A stretch of DNA of 64,000 nucleotides from Wenzhouxiangella sp. 15190 (lineage in GTDB: Bacteria; Pseudomonadota; Gammaproteobacteria; Xanthomonadales; Wenzhouxiangellaceae), in assembly GCF_003417465.1 (NCBI RefSeq), contig NZ_QVMV01000003.1, positions 1 to 64,000 on the forward strand, in the 5' to 3' direction. Shown piece after piece: positions 9,127 to 17,617 of this stretch. The position numbers were made by a program, and so were the translations under genes. Every line of letters starts with the position of its first letter. The stretch's first letter is position 1. A model generated the notes under the pieces. The model saw only the letters and a program-made list of their open reading frames with translations, had not been told where the DNA came from and did no database searches.

Positions 9127-10191
9127 TCAGGGCTGACTTTCGGGCAGCTCGTGCCAGTCGTCGAAATCCCGCACCGGCCGCCCTACCGGAATTCGCTCCA
9201 TAAGATGGCACAAGCAGTCTTGCCGAATGACGCGCTCGTCGGTCGTGAGCATGGCCGGCATTATGGGTCTACTGGTGAGGATATCGTCATTGTCGATGTG
9301 GAACCAGGTCGACGAGGCATCAATGTTGTCGTGCCCACGCACCAGCAAGGGTCGATCGATTTGCGCATTGACATGACCCAGTCGGGATCCCGGCGGCAGC
9401 TCCCGGAAATTGAGCTGGTCCAGATCGGGACGCAGAACGATATCCGATCCGTCCGGTGCAAAGCTGAACGAGTGTGCCGGTGGCAGATTAACCGTGGCGA
9501 CCATCTGAAAGAGTTCGACATCTTCCGGGGAGGGCGGCCGACTGTCGAGCCCCTCGGCATTGATGATCGACGACAGAAAGGACATGGCGTGGTCAGCCCC
9601 ATCCAGGCGCGACGGTGGTCCGCATTCAAGCGTTACCGACGGACAGAATTCGCCGAAGGCCATGGACTGAACGCCCCGCGGCTGGGTGAAATAAACCACC
9701 GTGCGCGAGAACAGCGAGGCCAGGCGAAGATGGGCCGGCTCGATGCGGTTGATGGCCGAGTAGTGGGGGTTTTCTCCGGTGTTGTTGTGGATGTCGATGC
9801 TGGCCAGTGGTTTCTGTGCGCGTACATGCGCCGTGATGTGCTCGAACAGCCGGTGGAAGGGGCCGGCTTCGGTAGCGGATCCCGGCCAGCAGCGGTTGAA
9901 ATCGGGCTGGTCGGACAGGTAGCGCCGGTTGCGCGAGGCGGCGCGGACGTTGGCGATCATCAGGATCAGGCTGCGCGGCAGGGGGTCGCGGGCGTAGCGC
10001 CCCTTCAACAGGCGCCGGACGGCTTCCCAGCCCGATATTTCGTTGCCGTGCTGGAGCACGCTGACAAAAAGCGGTTGCGGACGCCGTCCCGGCAGATGAA
10101 TGAGCGTGGGCCCGTCGAGCACTTCGTGCAGGCGACTGGCGGGCCGATCGAGCAGGCCGTCGGGCAGATGATCGAGAATGACGGGTTCCAT
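9127..10191 (-). CDS. Succinylglutamate desuccinylase/aspartoacylase (AstE/AspA) family zinc hydrolase
   Basis: A 354-residue M14-like metal-dependent hydrolase. The first zinc ligands are in QHGNEISGWEA (H..E) and the third in SIDIHNNTGENPHY. An Arg-rich substrate stretch (NVRAASRNRRYLSDQPDFNR) and the general-base region TLECGPP are visible. The family removes acyl groups from amino acids or trims carboxy-terminal residues; the substrate here is unknown and no arginine-succinyl pathway genes are adjacent. It starts 138 bp from the divergent ABC operon. Confidence 0.8.
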   Translation of the reverse strand: MEPVILDHLPDGLLDRPASRLHEVLDGPTLIHLPGRRPQPLFVSVLQHGNEISGWEAVRRLLKGRYARDPLPRSLILMIANVRAASRNRRYLSDQPDFNRCWPGSATEAGPFHRLFEHITAHVRAQKPLASIDIHNNTGENPHYSAINRIEPAHLRLASLFSRTVVYFTQPRGVQSMAFGEFCPSVTLECGPPSRLDGADHAMSFLSSIINAEGLDSRPPSPEDVELFQMVATVNLPPAHSFSFAPDGSDIVLRPDLDQLNFRELPPGSRLGHVNAQIDRPLLVRGHDNIDASSTWFHIDNDDILTSRPIMPAMLTTDERVIRQDCLCHLMERIPVGRPVRDFDDWHELPESQP

Positions 10192-10328
10192 AAGGGGAGA
10201 TAACGTAACCGCTTCCCGTCCCGGTGGAAAGACCTGTTATGGTGCTTCGAGCCCGATCGGGGGAACTCGCCGCGCCCAAGCGCGGTCTTGATAAACCGCG
10301 AGCCTGCCCCTAGAGGAGGGGATGGCGA

Positions 10329-11291
10329 ATGGTTCTTGAACAACAACCAGCCAAAAAAGAGAACGGACAGATGCTTGCAGCCAGGAATCTGACCCGTCGT
10401 TTCGGCAACCTTCTGGCCGTCGACGATATTTCCTTCGAGGTGGAACCCGGAACCGTCCTCGGTTTCCTCGGGCCCAATGGAGCCGGCAAGTCCACCACCA
10501 TGAAAATGCTGACCGGTTTCCTGTCACCGTCCTCGGGTACGGCAGAAGTCTTCGGCCACGATATCCGCAGCGACTCGGTGGCTGCGCGCCGCCTGATCGG
10601 TTACCTGCCGGAGGGTGCGCCCCTGTATGGCGAATTGACGGTCTCCCAGCTTCTGGATTTCATCGCTGATGCACGCGGCTTCTCCGGTGCCGAACGGGAC
10701 CGCAGGATCGCCGACGCGGCGGCACGGCTCGAACTGGCAGGCGTGATGCAGCAGACGGTCGAGACCCTTTCGAAAGGCTTCAAGCGGCGGGTCGGCCTGG
10801 CGCAGGCCATTCTCCACGATCCGCCGGTGCTCATCCTCGACGAACCGACCGACGGCCTCGACCCCAACCAGAAGCAGCAGGTGCGCCACTTGATTCGGGA
10901 AATGGCGCCCGACAAGATCATCGTGATCTCCACGCATATCCTCGAGGAAGTCGACGCCCTGTGCAGCCGGGCGATGATCATCGCGAACGGTCGTTTGCTG
11001 GCGGACGATACGCCGGCCGGGTTGCTGACGAGGTCGCGGTATCACAACGCCGTAACCCTTCACGTCGACGATCCCGAACGAGCAGCCTCCCGGCTGGGCC
11101 GACTCGAAGAGGCGCGCGAGGTGGAAGTGCGCAATGCACGCGTGACCGTCTTTCCGTCCGAGCACGGCAACCTGTTCCAGGCGGTCAGCCGGGTGATCGA
11201 GGAGGAGGGCTGGACGGTGCAGCAGCTTCAGTACGAGCCCGGCCGGCTCGACGAAGTATTCCGCAGCATCACGCGCGAGGAGGCGGCATGA
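10329..11291 (+). CDS. ABC transporter ATP-binding protein (GldA/CcmA-like)
   Basis: A 320-residue ATPase with Walker A GPNGAGKST, signature-equivalent TLSKGFKRRVGLAQ, Walker B VLILDEPTDGLDP and switch His in ISTHILEEV. The C-terminal about 80 residues form the accessory domain typical of GldA/NatA-like subunits. ATG 10329 has an AGGAGG site 10 nt upstream; a later in-frame ATG (10371) is possible. It is the first gene of a four-gene operon and overlaps the permease (ATGA). Confidence 0.88.
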   Translation: MVLEQQPAKKENGQMLAARNLTRRFGNLLAVDDISFEVEPGTVLGFLGPNGAGKSTTMKMLTGFLSPSSGTAEVFGHDIRSDSVAARRLIGYLPEGAPLYGELTVSQLLDFIADARGFSGAERDRRIADAAARLELAGVMQQTVETLSKGFKRRVGLAQAILHDPPVLILDEPTDGLDPNQKQQVRHLIREMAPDKIIVISTHILEEVDALCSRAMIIANGRLLADDTPAGLLTRSRYHNAVTLHVDDPERAASRLGRLEEAREVEVRNARVTVFPSEHGNLFQAVSRVIEEEGWTVQQLQYEPGRLDEVFRSITREEAA

Positions 11292-12028
11292 GTCTTCGAA
11301 ATATCTCAACGGTCATGCGGCGTGAGCTGATCGGCTATTTTGCCACGCCGGTCGCCTACGTGTTCATCGTCATCTTCCTGATGATGTCCTCGGCGTTCAC
11401 GTTCTACCTGGGCGGCTTCTACGAACGTGAAATCGCCGACCTGGAGCCGTTCTTCCGCTTCCATCCCTGGCTGTACCTGTTCCTGGTGCCGGCCGTGGGC
11501 ATGCGGCTGTGGGCCGAGGAGCGCAAGTCCGGCACGGTCGAGCTGTTGCTGACCCTGCCGTTGACCATCACCGAGGCCGTGGTCGGCAAGTTCGTCGCGG
11601 CCTGGCTGTTCATCGGCCTGGCGCTGGCACTGACCTTTCCCATCTGGATCACCGTCAATATGCTGGGCAACCCGGACAACGGCGTGATCGTGGCTGCCTA
11701 TATCGGTAGCTGGTTGATGGCCGGCGGAATGCTCGCCATCAGCGAAGCGCTTTCAGCGGTCACGCGCAACCAGGTGGTGGCCTTCATTATTTCGGTGGTG
11801 GTGTGTTTCGGTTTCCTGCTGTCGGGCCTGCCGATGGTGCTCGATCTCTTCCGGGGCTGGATGCCACAAGTGCTGCTCGACGGCGTGGCCAACCTGAGCT
11901 TCCTGGTGCATTTCAATTCGATTTCCCGTGGCGTCATCGACTTGCGCGATCTGGTGTACTTCGCCCTGGTCATCGGCTTCTGGCTGACGGCCAATCGCAT
12001 CGTGCTCGAACTGAAAAAGGCGGACTGA
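11288..12028 (+). CDS. ABC-2 type permease (GldF-like)
   Basis: A 246-residue inner-membrane permease with six hydrophobic segments. It begins with the amphipathic MSLRNISTVMRRELIGYF and carries the ABC-2 motif RLWAEERKSGTVELLLTLPL. It overlaps the ATPase stop by 4 bp and is followed 3 nt later by the GldG-like gene. With the ATPase it should form an export-type transporter; the cargo is unknown. Confidence 0.87.
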   Translation: MSLRNISTVMRRELIGYFATPVAYVFIVIFLMMSSAFTFYLGGFYEREIADLEPFFRFHPWLYLFLVPAVGMRLWAEERKSGTVELLLTLPLTITEAVVGKFVAAWLFIGLALALTFPIWITVNMLGNPDNGVIVAAYIGSWLMAGGMLAISEALSAVTRNQVVAFIISVVVCFGFLLSGLPMVLDLFRGWMPQVLLDGVANLSFLVHFNSISRGVIDLRDLVYFALVIGFWLTANRIVLELKKAD

Positions 12029-12031
12029 GTC

Positions 12032-13879
12032 ATGAAGAACGTCTACAGTGCAACCGGGCTGGTGCTGCTTGCGATCCTGTTCCTCGCCCTGACCATTCTC
12101 GGCGGGGCGGCCCTGCGCGGCATGCGCATCGACTTGACCGAACAGGGGCTCTACACGCTCAGCTCCGGAACGATCGACATCCTGGAGGATCTGGAGGAGC
12201 CGGTCACGCTCGAGTTCTACTTCAGCGAGGAGGCCAGCGCCGATCTACCGATGGTGCGCAATTTCGCCCGTCGTGTTCAGGAACTGCTCGACGAGATGGC
12301 CGAGCAGGCCGACGGCAATCTGCGCGTGCGCCGCGTCGACCCGGAGCCCTTCAGCGAGGCGGAGGACCAGGCCGCCAGTTATGGCCTGGAAGCCGCGCCG
12401 GTGGGTAGCGGCGGCGACAGCGTCTATCTCGGGATCGTCGGTACCAACACGATCGACGGTCTGGAGGTCCTGCCGTTTCTCTCGCCTTCGCGAGAGCAGT
12501 TCCTCGAGTACGAGCTCGCGCGCATGGTCTATCTGCTCAGCCGGCCCGACAAGCCGCGCGTCGCGCTGCTCAGCGGCATCGACATGGACGGCGGCATGGA
12601 CATGCAGACCGGCCAGCAGCGTGACCCATGGGCCATCCAGGAACAGATCAACGAGATGTTCGAAGTCGAAACGGTGGCCGCCGAGGACGATTCCCTGCCC
12701 GATGATGTGGATGTGCTCGCACTCATCCATCCCCAGGGACTGTCGGAAGCGCTGCTTGCCGATATCGAGCGATTCCTTTCCGAGGGCGGAAGATTGCTGG
12801 CCTTCGTCGATCCCTGGGCCGAGAACGCCACGCCGGCCAACCCGAATGACCCCATGGCTGCGATGAACATGGATCGCGGTTCGAATCTGGCAACCTTGTT
12901 CGATGCGTGGGGGGTCGATTTCAGCCCCGAGCGCTTCGTTGCCGACGCCGGTCTGGCGCTGCAGGTGAATACCGCCCAAAGCCAGCGGCCGGTACGGCAT
13001 GTCGGTATCCTGGGCGTCACAGGAGACAACATGAATGCCGACGACGTCATCACCGGTGAACTCGACGCGGTCAACCTGGCCAGTGTGGGCCGGCTGGCGC
13101 TTGGCGAGGACAGCCCGCTCGAGATGGAGCCGTTGATGCGCTCGAGCGAGCAGGCGGGCCTGATGGACGCCGAGCAGCTCCAGATGCTGTCCGATCCCTC
13201 GGAGTTGATCGACCAGATGGGCGCCACCGGCGAGCAATACACGCTGGCCGCGAGGCTCAGCGGTGAGGTACCGAAGGTGCTTGGTGGCGGTAATGGCGAA
13301 TATCCACTCAACGCCATCGTCGTCGCTGACGTCGACATGCTCGCCGACCGCTACTGGGTGCAGCGTCAGCGTTTCTTCGGGACGAGCGTGCTCGAACCCT
13401 TTGCCGACAACGGCGATTTCGTGATCAATGCCATCGACAACCTGATCGGCAACGCCGACCTGATCAGCGTTCGTTCGCGCGCGACATCGAACCGGCCGTT
13501 CACGCTGGTCGAATCGCTTCGACGCGAGGCCGAGGAAAACCTTCGCTCCACGGAACAGCGTCTCGAAGCCGAACTGGCCGAGACCGAGCAGCGGCTCACC
13601 GAACTGCAGCAGGCTCGGGGCGGTACGGATCTCGATATCCTCACCGAGGAGCAGGAGGCTGAACTCGATCGCTTCATGGAGCAGCGCGTGGAGATCCGGC
13701 GCGAACTACGTCAAGTGCGCCGCGAACTTGACGAGGAGATCGAGGAGTTGGGCACGCGCATCAAGGTGCTCAATATCGCGCTGATGCCCGCGTTGGTCAC
13801 CCTGTTCGCGCTCGGCCTGGCATGGCGCAAGCGGCGGCAGCGCTACCAGAGCGACGCGGTGGGAGGTGACGGACAATGA
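12032..13879 (+). CDS. GldG-family ABC auxiliary protein
   Basis: A 615-residue membrane-anchored protein. It has an N-terminal transmembrane helix (about 8-30), then the ABC_transp_aux domain starting GMRIDLTEQGLYTLSSGT and continuing LEFYFSEE, then an intrinsic extracytoplasmic region. A coiled coil (about 490-580, ETEQRLTELQQARGG) precedes a C-terminal helix (about 582-602). This order is characteristic of GldG-like partners of GldA/GldF transporters. No gliding-motility genes are present, so the name denotes family only. Confidence 0.82.
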   Translation: MKNVYSATGLVLLAILFLALTILGGAALRGMRIDLTEQGLYTLSSGTIDILEDLEEPVTLEFYFSEEASADLPMVRNFARRVQELLDEMAEQADGNLRVRRVDPEPFSEAEDQAASYGLEAAPVGSGGDSVYLGIVGTNTIDGLEVLPFLSPSREQFLEYELARMVYLLSRPDKPRVALLSGIDMDGGMDMQTGQQRDPWAIQEQINEMFEVETVAAEDDSLPDDVDVLALIHPQGLSEALLADIERFLSEGGRLLAFVDPWAENATPANPNDPMAAMNMDRGSNLATLFDAWGVDFSPERFVADAGLALQVNTAQSQRPVRHVGILGVTGDNMNADDVITGELDAVNLASVGRLALGEDSPLEMEPLMRSSEQAGLMDAEQLQMLSDPSELIDQMGATGEQYTLAARLSGEVPKVLGGGNGEYPLNAIVVADVDMLADRYWVQRQRFFGTSVLEPFADNGDFVINAIDNLIGNADLISVRSRATSNRPFTLVESLRREAEENLRSTEQRLEAELAETEQRLTELQQARGGTDLDILTEEQEAELDRFMEQRVEIRRELRQVRRELDEEIEELGTRIKVLNIALMPALVTLFALGLAWRKRRQRYQSDAVGGDGQ

Positions 13880-14946
13880 ATGCCCGGATGCTGTTGGTTC
13901 TGGGGCTGGGAACCGTCATGGCCATCGCGCTGGCGCTGATGTTTGTTGATCGTTCCGATGAAACCCCCTCACAAGGCGACGAGCAACTTCTCCTGCCCGG
14001 GCTGGCCGATCGGGTCAATTCCATCGATGCCCTGGATATCGTCGGGCCCGATGGCGAGACCGTGGCCACCCTGCGCCGCGAGCGAGAGCGCTGGCGGATG
14101 CGCGAGAAGCACGATTACGAAGCGGATTTCGCCCGTATCCACGACCTCTTGCGGGATCTGGCCCGGGCTGAGCGCCTGGAAGGGAAAACCGACAAGCCCG
14201 AGTGGTACGGGCGACTCGGTGTGGCCGCCCCGGGCGAAGGCGAGGGCAGCGGTACGGTGGTGCGTTTTCCGGACTCGGAGTTACCGTCGGTGATCGTGGG
14301 TCGGACGGATCCCGCGGGCATCGGGCGCTACGTTCGACGGGAAGACGAGTCACAGGCCTGGCTGACTGACCGGAACCTGGAATTGCCACTCGAAAGAATG
14401 GAATGGCTCGAGCGCGCAATCATGGGCATCCCGGCCACCGATATTCGCGAAGTGAGCGTGCGCCATCCGGACGGTGACGAAGTCGAGCTCAGACCCGGTG
14501 ACGAGGAGGGCAGCATCTGGGTGATGCTCGATCCGCCGGCCGATCGGGAGGTCAAGCAGGCCTGGCAGCTGCAGCAGACGGCGAATGCGCTTGCCACGTT
14601 GAACATGGAGGACGTGCGGCCCCATGAGTCCGCTCCGGTACCCGACGACGCCGTCGAAACTGTTTACCGAACCCGCGACGGCATGATCTTTACCGCAAGG
14701 ACCTGGTCGGACGAGGAAGGCAATTGGGTGCACTTCCGGGTGAGCGAAGACGAGTCCCGTGATTCGTCTGAGGATTCCGGCACCGACTCCCCCGAAACCG
14801 GGGACGCGGAGCGGGAGATTGATATCGTCGCCGTGGACGGGCGCCTGGCACCATGGCAATTTGCCGTCTCCGAAGAGCGCTTCGATTTTCTCAGACCCAC
14901 CACCGAGGATCTGCTGGTGGCACCGGAAAAAGCGTCGGAAGGTTGA
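13876..14946 (+). CDS. DUF4340 domain-containing exported/membrane-anchored protein
   Basis: A 356-residue protein with an N-terminal signal anchor (about 5-22) and a DUF4340 body (LEIVGPDGETVATLRRERERW-like beta repeats, VIVGRTDPAGIGRYVRREDE). A low-complexity acidic linker lies around 290-310. It overlaps the GldG-like gene by 4 bp, and DUF4340 proteins regularly end such operons, so it is probably an extracytoplasmic partner of the transporter. It ends 6 bp from the convergent oxyR. Confidence 0.8.
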   Translation: MNARMLLVLGLGTVMAIALALMFVDRSDETPSQGDEQLLLPGLADRVNSIDALDIVGPDGETVATLRRERERWRMREKHDYEADFARIHDLLRDLARAERLEGKTDKPEWYGRLGVAAPGEGEGSGTVVRFPDSELPSVIVGRTDPAGIGRYVRREDESQAWLTDRNLELPLERMEWLERAIMGIPATDIREVSVRHPDGDEVELRPGDEEGSIWVMLDPPADREVKQAWQLQQTANALATLNMEDVRPHESAPVPDDAVETVYRTRDGMIFTARTWSDEEGNWVHFRVSEDESRDSSEDSGTDSPETGDAEREIDIVAVDGRLAPWQFAVSEERFDFLRPTTEDLLVAPEKASEG

Positions 14947-14952
14947 GGCACC

Positions 14953-15876
14953 TCAGTCTCCGGTATCGCTCCCGGGTGGAGTGAGCAGGACCGGATCGAT
15001 GTCGGCAAAGATTTCCGCGAGTTCTTCAAGAAAATCGGCCAGCGCCGAGGACTTGCGCCAGACCATCGCGATCGTGCGCTTGGGGCCGGGGCTTTTGAAT
15101 GGCCGGGTCACGAGGTTTTCCGTGTTGGCCAGGGGCGGCTTGATGGAGAGCGTCGGCATTAGTGTGATACCGGCATTAGCAGCCACCATGTGGCGGAGTG
15201 TTTCCATGCTGGTGGCGTGGAAGTCCAGCTTTTCCTGGGCACCGGTCAGCTGACAGACTTCCAGGGCCTGCTCCCGCAGGCAGTGGCCATCTTCGAGCAG
15301 CAGAAGCTCCTGGTCCGCCAGATCGTCCATGTCCACTTCCGGCACCGAAGCCAGGGAATGGTTCTCGGGCACGGCCAGGACGAAAGGCTCTTCGAACAGA
15401 ATCCGGCTCTCCAGCCAGTCCGCCGTCAGGGGCAGCGCCAGCAGGCCGGCATCCAGCTTGCCCTCGGCGAGCATGTGGAGGACATCCTCCGTCTTTTCCT
15501 CATACAGCCGAAGGGTGAGCCGCGGAAACGCCTTTCGGATTCCCGGAATGACATGCGGCAGAAAGTAGGGTGCCAGGGTCGGGAAGATACCGATACGCAC
15601 CGTTCCGCTGTGCGGATCGTGCGAACGGCGCGCAATCGCCCGGATGGCTTCCATCTCTCCGATCAGCGTGCGCGCACGGCTGACGATTTCCTCACCCACG
15701 GGAGTCAGCATGACCTGGCGCGGATGACGTTCGACCAGTTGCACCTCGAGCTCTTCCTCGAGTTTACGGATCTGCGTGCTCAGCGTCGGCTGGCTGACGT
15801 GGCAGCGTTCCGCGGCGCGGGAAAAATGCCGCACGTCGGCCAGCGCGATAAGGTACTGAAGAGCGCGCAGATTCAT
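14953..15876 (-). CDS. oxyR: Hydrogen-peroxide sensor/regulator OxyR
   Basis: A 307-residue LysR-family regulator. The N-terminal wHTH is MNLRALQYLIALADVRHFSR with SQPTLSTQIRKLE. The redox pair is conserved at the same residue numbers as E. coli OxyR: Cys199 in LLEDGHCLREQ and Cys208 eight residues later, followed by FHATSMETLRHMVAA. Oxidation to the disulfide should switch on antioxidant genes. No katG, ahpC or dps is in the window. The promoter side carries a candidate OxyR site. Confidence 0.93.
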   Translation of the reverse strand: MNLRALQYLIALADVRHFSRAAERCHVSQPTLSTQIRKLEEELEVQLVERHPRQVMLTPVGEEIVSRARTLIGEMEAIRAIARRSHDPHSGTVRIGIFPTLAPYFLPHVIPGIRKAFPRLTLRLYEEKTEDVLHMLAEGKLDAGLLALPLTADWLESRILFEEPFVLAVPENHSLASVPEVDMDDLADQELLLLEDGHCLREQALEVCQLTGAQEKLDFHATSMETLRHMVAANAGITLMPTLSIKPPLANTENLVTRPFKSPGPKRTIAMVWRKSSALADFLEELAEIFADIDPVLLTPPGSDTGD

Positions 15877-15887
15877 GGGGCAAGATC

Positions 15888-15924
15888 ATATCAAATAACT
15901 ATGAAATCGATATGCTGGGGTGAT
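15888..15924. promoter_or_regulatory. Candidate OxyR operator
   Basis: Four tetrads with exact 7-nt spacing follow the OxyR pattern ATAG-n7-CTAT-n7-ATAG-n7-CTAT: ATAT (15888-15891), CTAT (15899-15902), ATAT (15910-15913) and TGAT (15921-15924). They score 3, 4, 3 and 2 matches out of four. The site begins 12 bp upstream of the oxyR start, where autoregulation would be expected, and about 35 bp before the divergent thioesterase gene. Confidence 0.5.
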
Positions 15925-15947
15925 GCCGGCATTCTGTCTCGCTCGCG

Positions 15948-15953
15948 TATACT
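15948..15953 (+). promoter_or_regulatory. -10 element of the thioesterase gene; likely leaderless transcript
   Basis: TATACT ends 6 nt before the ATG at 15960. A start site 6-8 nt downstream of the -10 would fall on or next to the ATG, so the mRNA would have almost no 5' UTR. No Shine-Dalgarno is visible before the ATG, which agrees. No clear -35 is seen. Confidence 0.4.
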
Positions 15954-15959
15954 GCGGGC

Positions 15960-16355
15960 ATGAATGAGCACGAAGTTCGCATCGAACAATCACGCACGCG
16001 CATCACCAAACTCGTGTTCCCGCAGGACACCAACCCCATCGGCACGCTCTACGGGGGCACGGCGCTGAAGTGGATGGACGAGGTCGCATTTCTGACCGCT
16101 ACGCGCTTCGCTCGCTGCCAGATCGTGACCGTCTCCATGGACCGGGTGGATTTCAAGGTGCCGATTCCGCAGGGCGCCATCGTCGAACTGGTTGGAGAGG
16201 TCACGAAGGTCGGGAACACCTCGGTGACCGTCCGTGTACAGATCCTGCTCGAAAACACGCGTAGCGCCACCCAGAAGCTGGCAATCGAGGGGCATCTTGC
16301 CATGGTTGCCGTCGATGACGACATGGAGCCGATTTCAGTGATCCGTGACGCCTGA
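15960..16355 (+). CDS. Acyl-CoA thioesterase, hotdog fold (YciA-like)
   Basis: A 131-residue single-hotdog protein. The motif NPIGTLYGGTALKWMDEVAF holds the active-site Asp of the YciA/BACH group, followed by VDFKVPIPQGAIVEL. It hydrolyses acyl-CoA thioesters; chain-length preference is unknown. It starts at ATG 15960 directly after a -10 box and lies divergent from oxyR, possibly sharing its operator. It ends 5 bp from the convergent RuBisCO-like gene. Confidence 0.82.
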   Translation: MNEHEVRIEQSRTRITKLVFPQDTNPIGTLYGGTALKWMDEVAFLTATRFARCQIVTVSMDRVDFKVPIPQGAIVELVGEVTKVGNTSVTVRVQILLENTRSATQKLAIEGHLAMVAVDDDMEPISVIRDA

Positions 16356-16360
16356 GCGGT

Positions 16361-17464
16361 TCAGTGCAGGCTGGCGATAGCCTGTCGTGTAGCTTCTTCC
16401 AGTTGCTCACCCTGTCTGAGCAGGTCTCCGCCCACCAGGACAGCATAATCGGGCCCGAGTCGCCGGCCGGCATCGTCTACCTGGTCGAGTCGCTTGCCAC
16501 CGCCGGTACAGGGAAGGGTGGGTTTCAACGTGCCCAGCTCGCCCGTCAATCTCCGGCAGGTGGTCGTTTCGTCATTGTGGCTGGAATGAATGCGTCCGCC
16601 ACTACCGGGGAAAATGCTGATATCGGCCCCGGCCGCGCGCACGAGGGTGCCAAGAAGTACGTCAGTGCTCACGCCCCGGTCTTCGGGCTCGGTCAGGCTG
16701 CCGGCCAGGGCGGGGTGGGCCAGCCACATCAGGTCGAATTCCCGTGCCGCCGCGGCCGCCGTTTCCAGGCCCATCACCCACGGGCAGAGCACGACACCCT
16801 GAAGTCCGGCCTCGGCGACTGCCTCGACCTGCCTGTGCAGGTGCTCGCCGCTACCGGCCACGTGCGGAAGGTAGAGACAGCGCCAGCCAGTCATTTCCGA
16901 TGCTTTTTCAATGGATTGTGCGCATTTTCTTATGCGGTCTGTGAAGCTATGAATGTCGGTTTCGACCAGGTTCTGATCGTCCTTGAGCAGGTCGCCGCCA
17001 CCGCGGGCGAAGCGCAGGGCAAGGTCGGCCAGATAGTCCGGATTGCTACCGCGTGGCTTCAGCACGGTCATCAGCATGGCGCGATTGTCCACGCCGGTGA
17101 TTTCGCGAATGCGTTCGATGCCGCCGATCGGCCCCGGCAGGTCCTGCAGGAGTGATTCGGGCAGCGCGAGCTCGGTCAGGCGGATGCGGGGATAGAAGGA
17201 GACATTGCCGTAGAGCAAATGGAGCAGCTGCCCGACCTGCCGGCTGGCCAGTTCCCCGGGATAGCCGATACGCAGCGCCCATCGCACCTCGTCGAGTTGT
17301 TCGACGCTAAGCACGCGGCCGAGCAGACGATCACGGATCTCGTCGGAAATCAGTTCCGGCACGATCTCCAGGCTCTGCTCGCGGGCGATGTTCTCGGCCA
17401 GCACTTCCGGCTCGCGATCCGGGCGGGTGGCAACGTAGGTGGCTTCGATCAGGTTGGTTGCCAT
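16361..17464 (-). CDS. RuBisCO-like protein (form IV-type large-subunit homologue)
   Basis: A 367-residue homologue of the RuBisCO large subunit, shorter than true RuBisCO (about 420-480). The N-domain has VLAENIAREQS. The barrel has TVLKPRGS (Lys136, equivalent of K175), GGGDLLKDDQN (Lys161 at the carbamylation position, then Asp-Asp-Gln where RuBisCO has Asp-Asp-Glu), LAHPALAG, FPGSGGRIH and the phosphate-loop-like LPCTGGGK. The metal-ligand Glu-to-Gln change and the absence of an obvious loop-6 Lys argue against CO2 fixation. Known form IV proteins act as enolases, isomerases or transcarboxylases on sugar phosphates or methylthio sugars. No pathway partner is adjacent. Confidence 0.82.
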   Translation of the reverse strand: MATNLIEATYVATRPDREPEVLAENIAREQSLEIVPELISDEIRDRLLGRVLSVEQLDEVRWALRIGYPGELASRQVGQLLHLLYGNVSFYPRIRLTELALPESLLQDLPGPIGGIERIREITGVDNRAMLMTVLKPRGSNPDYLADLALRFARGGGDLLKDDQNLVETDIHSFTDRIRKCAQSIEKASEMTGWRCLYLPHVAGSGEHLHRQVEAVAEAGLQGVVLCPWVMGLETAAAAAREFDLMWLAHPALAGSLTEPEDRGVSTDVLLGTLVRAAGADISIFPGSGGRIHSSHNDETTTCRRLTGELGTLKPTLPCTGGGKRLDQVDDAGRRLGPDYAVLVGGDLLRQGEQLEEATRQAIASLH

Positions 17465-17503
17465 CTTCGGAACTTGGTAACTCGCGGATTAGGTCGGGAC
17501 AGT

Positions 17504-17575
17504 GGTCAGTTATCGGTGGTCGGTGGTCTGTGTTGAGTTGACGGACTACAGACCACCGACAACCGACAACCGACC
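17504..17575. repeat. Inverted repeat family E (E1)
   Basis: Two 28-nt arms (17504-17531 and 17548-17575) are built of 7-nt units of the type GTCGGTT/GTCGGTG. They are complementary at nearly every position and separated by 16 nt. The single copy in a divergent gap, between the RuBisCO-like gene and trpS, it ends 5 bp before a -10-like TACAAT. A second copy lies at 42287-42337. Confidence 0.85.
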
Positions 17576-17580
17576 CAGCT

Positions 17581-17586
17581 TACAAT
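17581..17586 (+). promoter_or_regulatory. -10 element before trpS
   Basis: TACAAT lies 31 bp before the trpS ATG and immediately after repeat E1. The only -35-like hexamer (CCGACA, 17556-17561, 19-bp spacing) is inside the repeat arm, so the insertion may have rebuilt the trpS promoter. Confidence 0.35.
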
Positions 17587-17617
17587 AAGCCGTTTGGATC
17601 CGAGCCAGAAACCAGCC

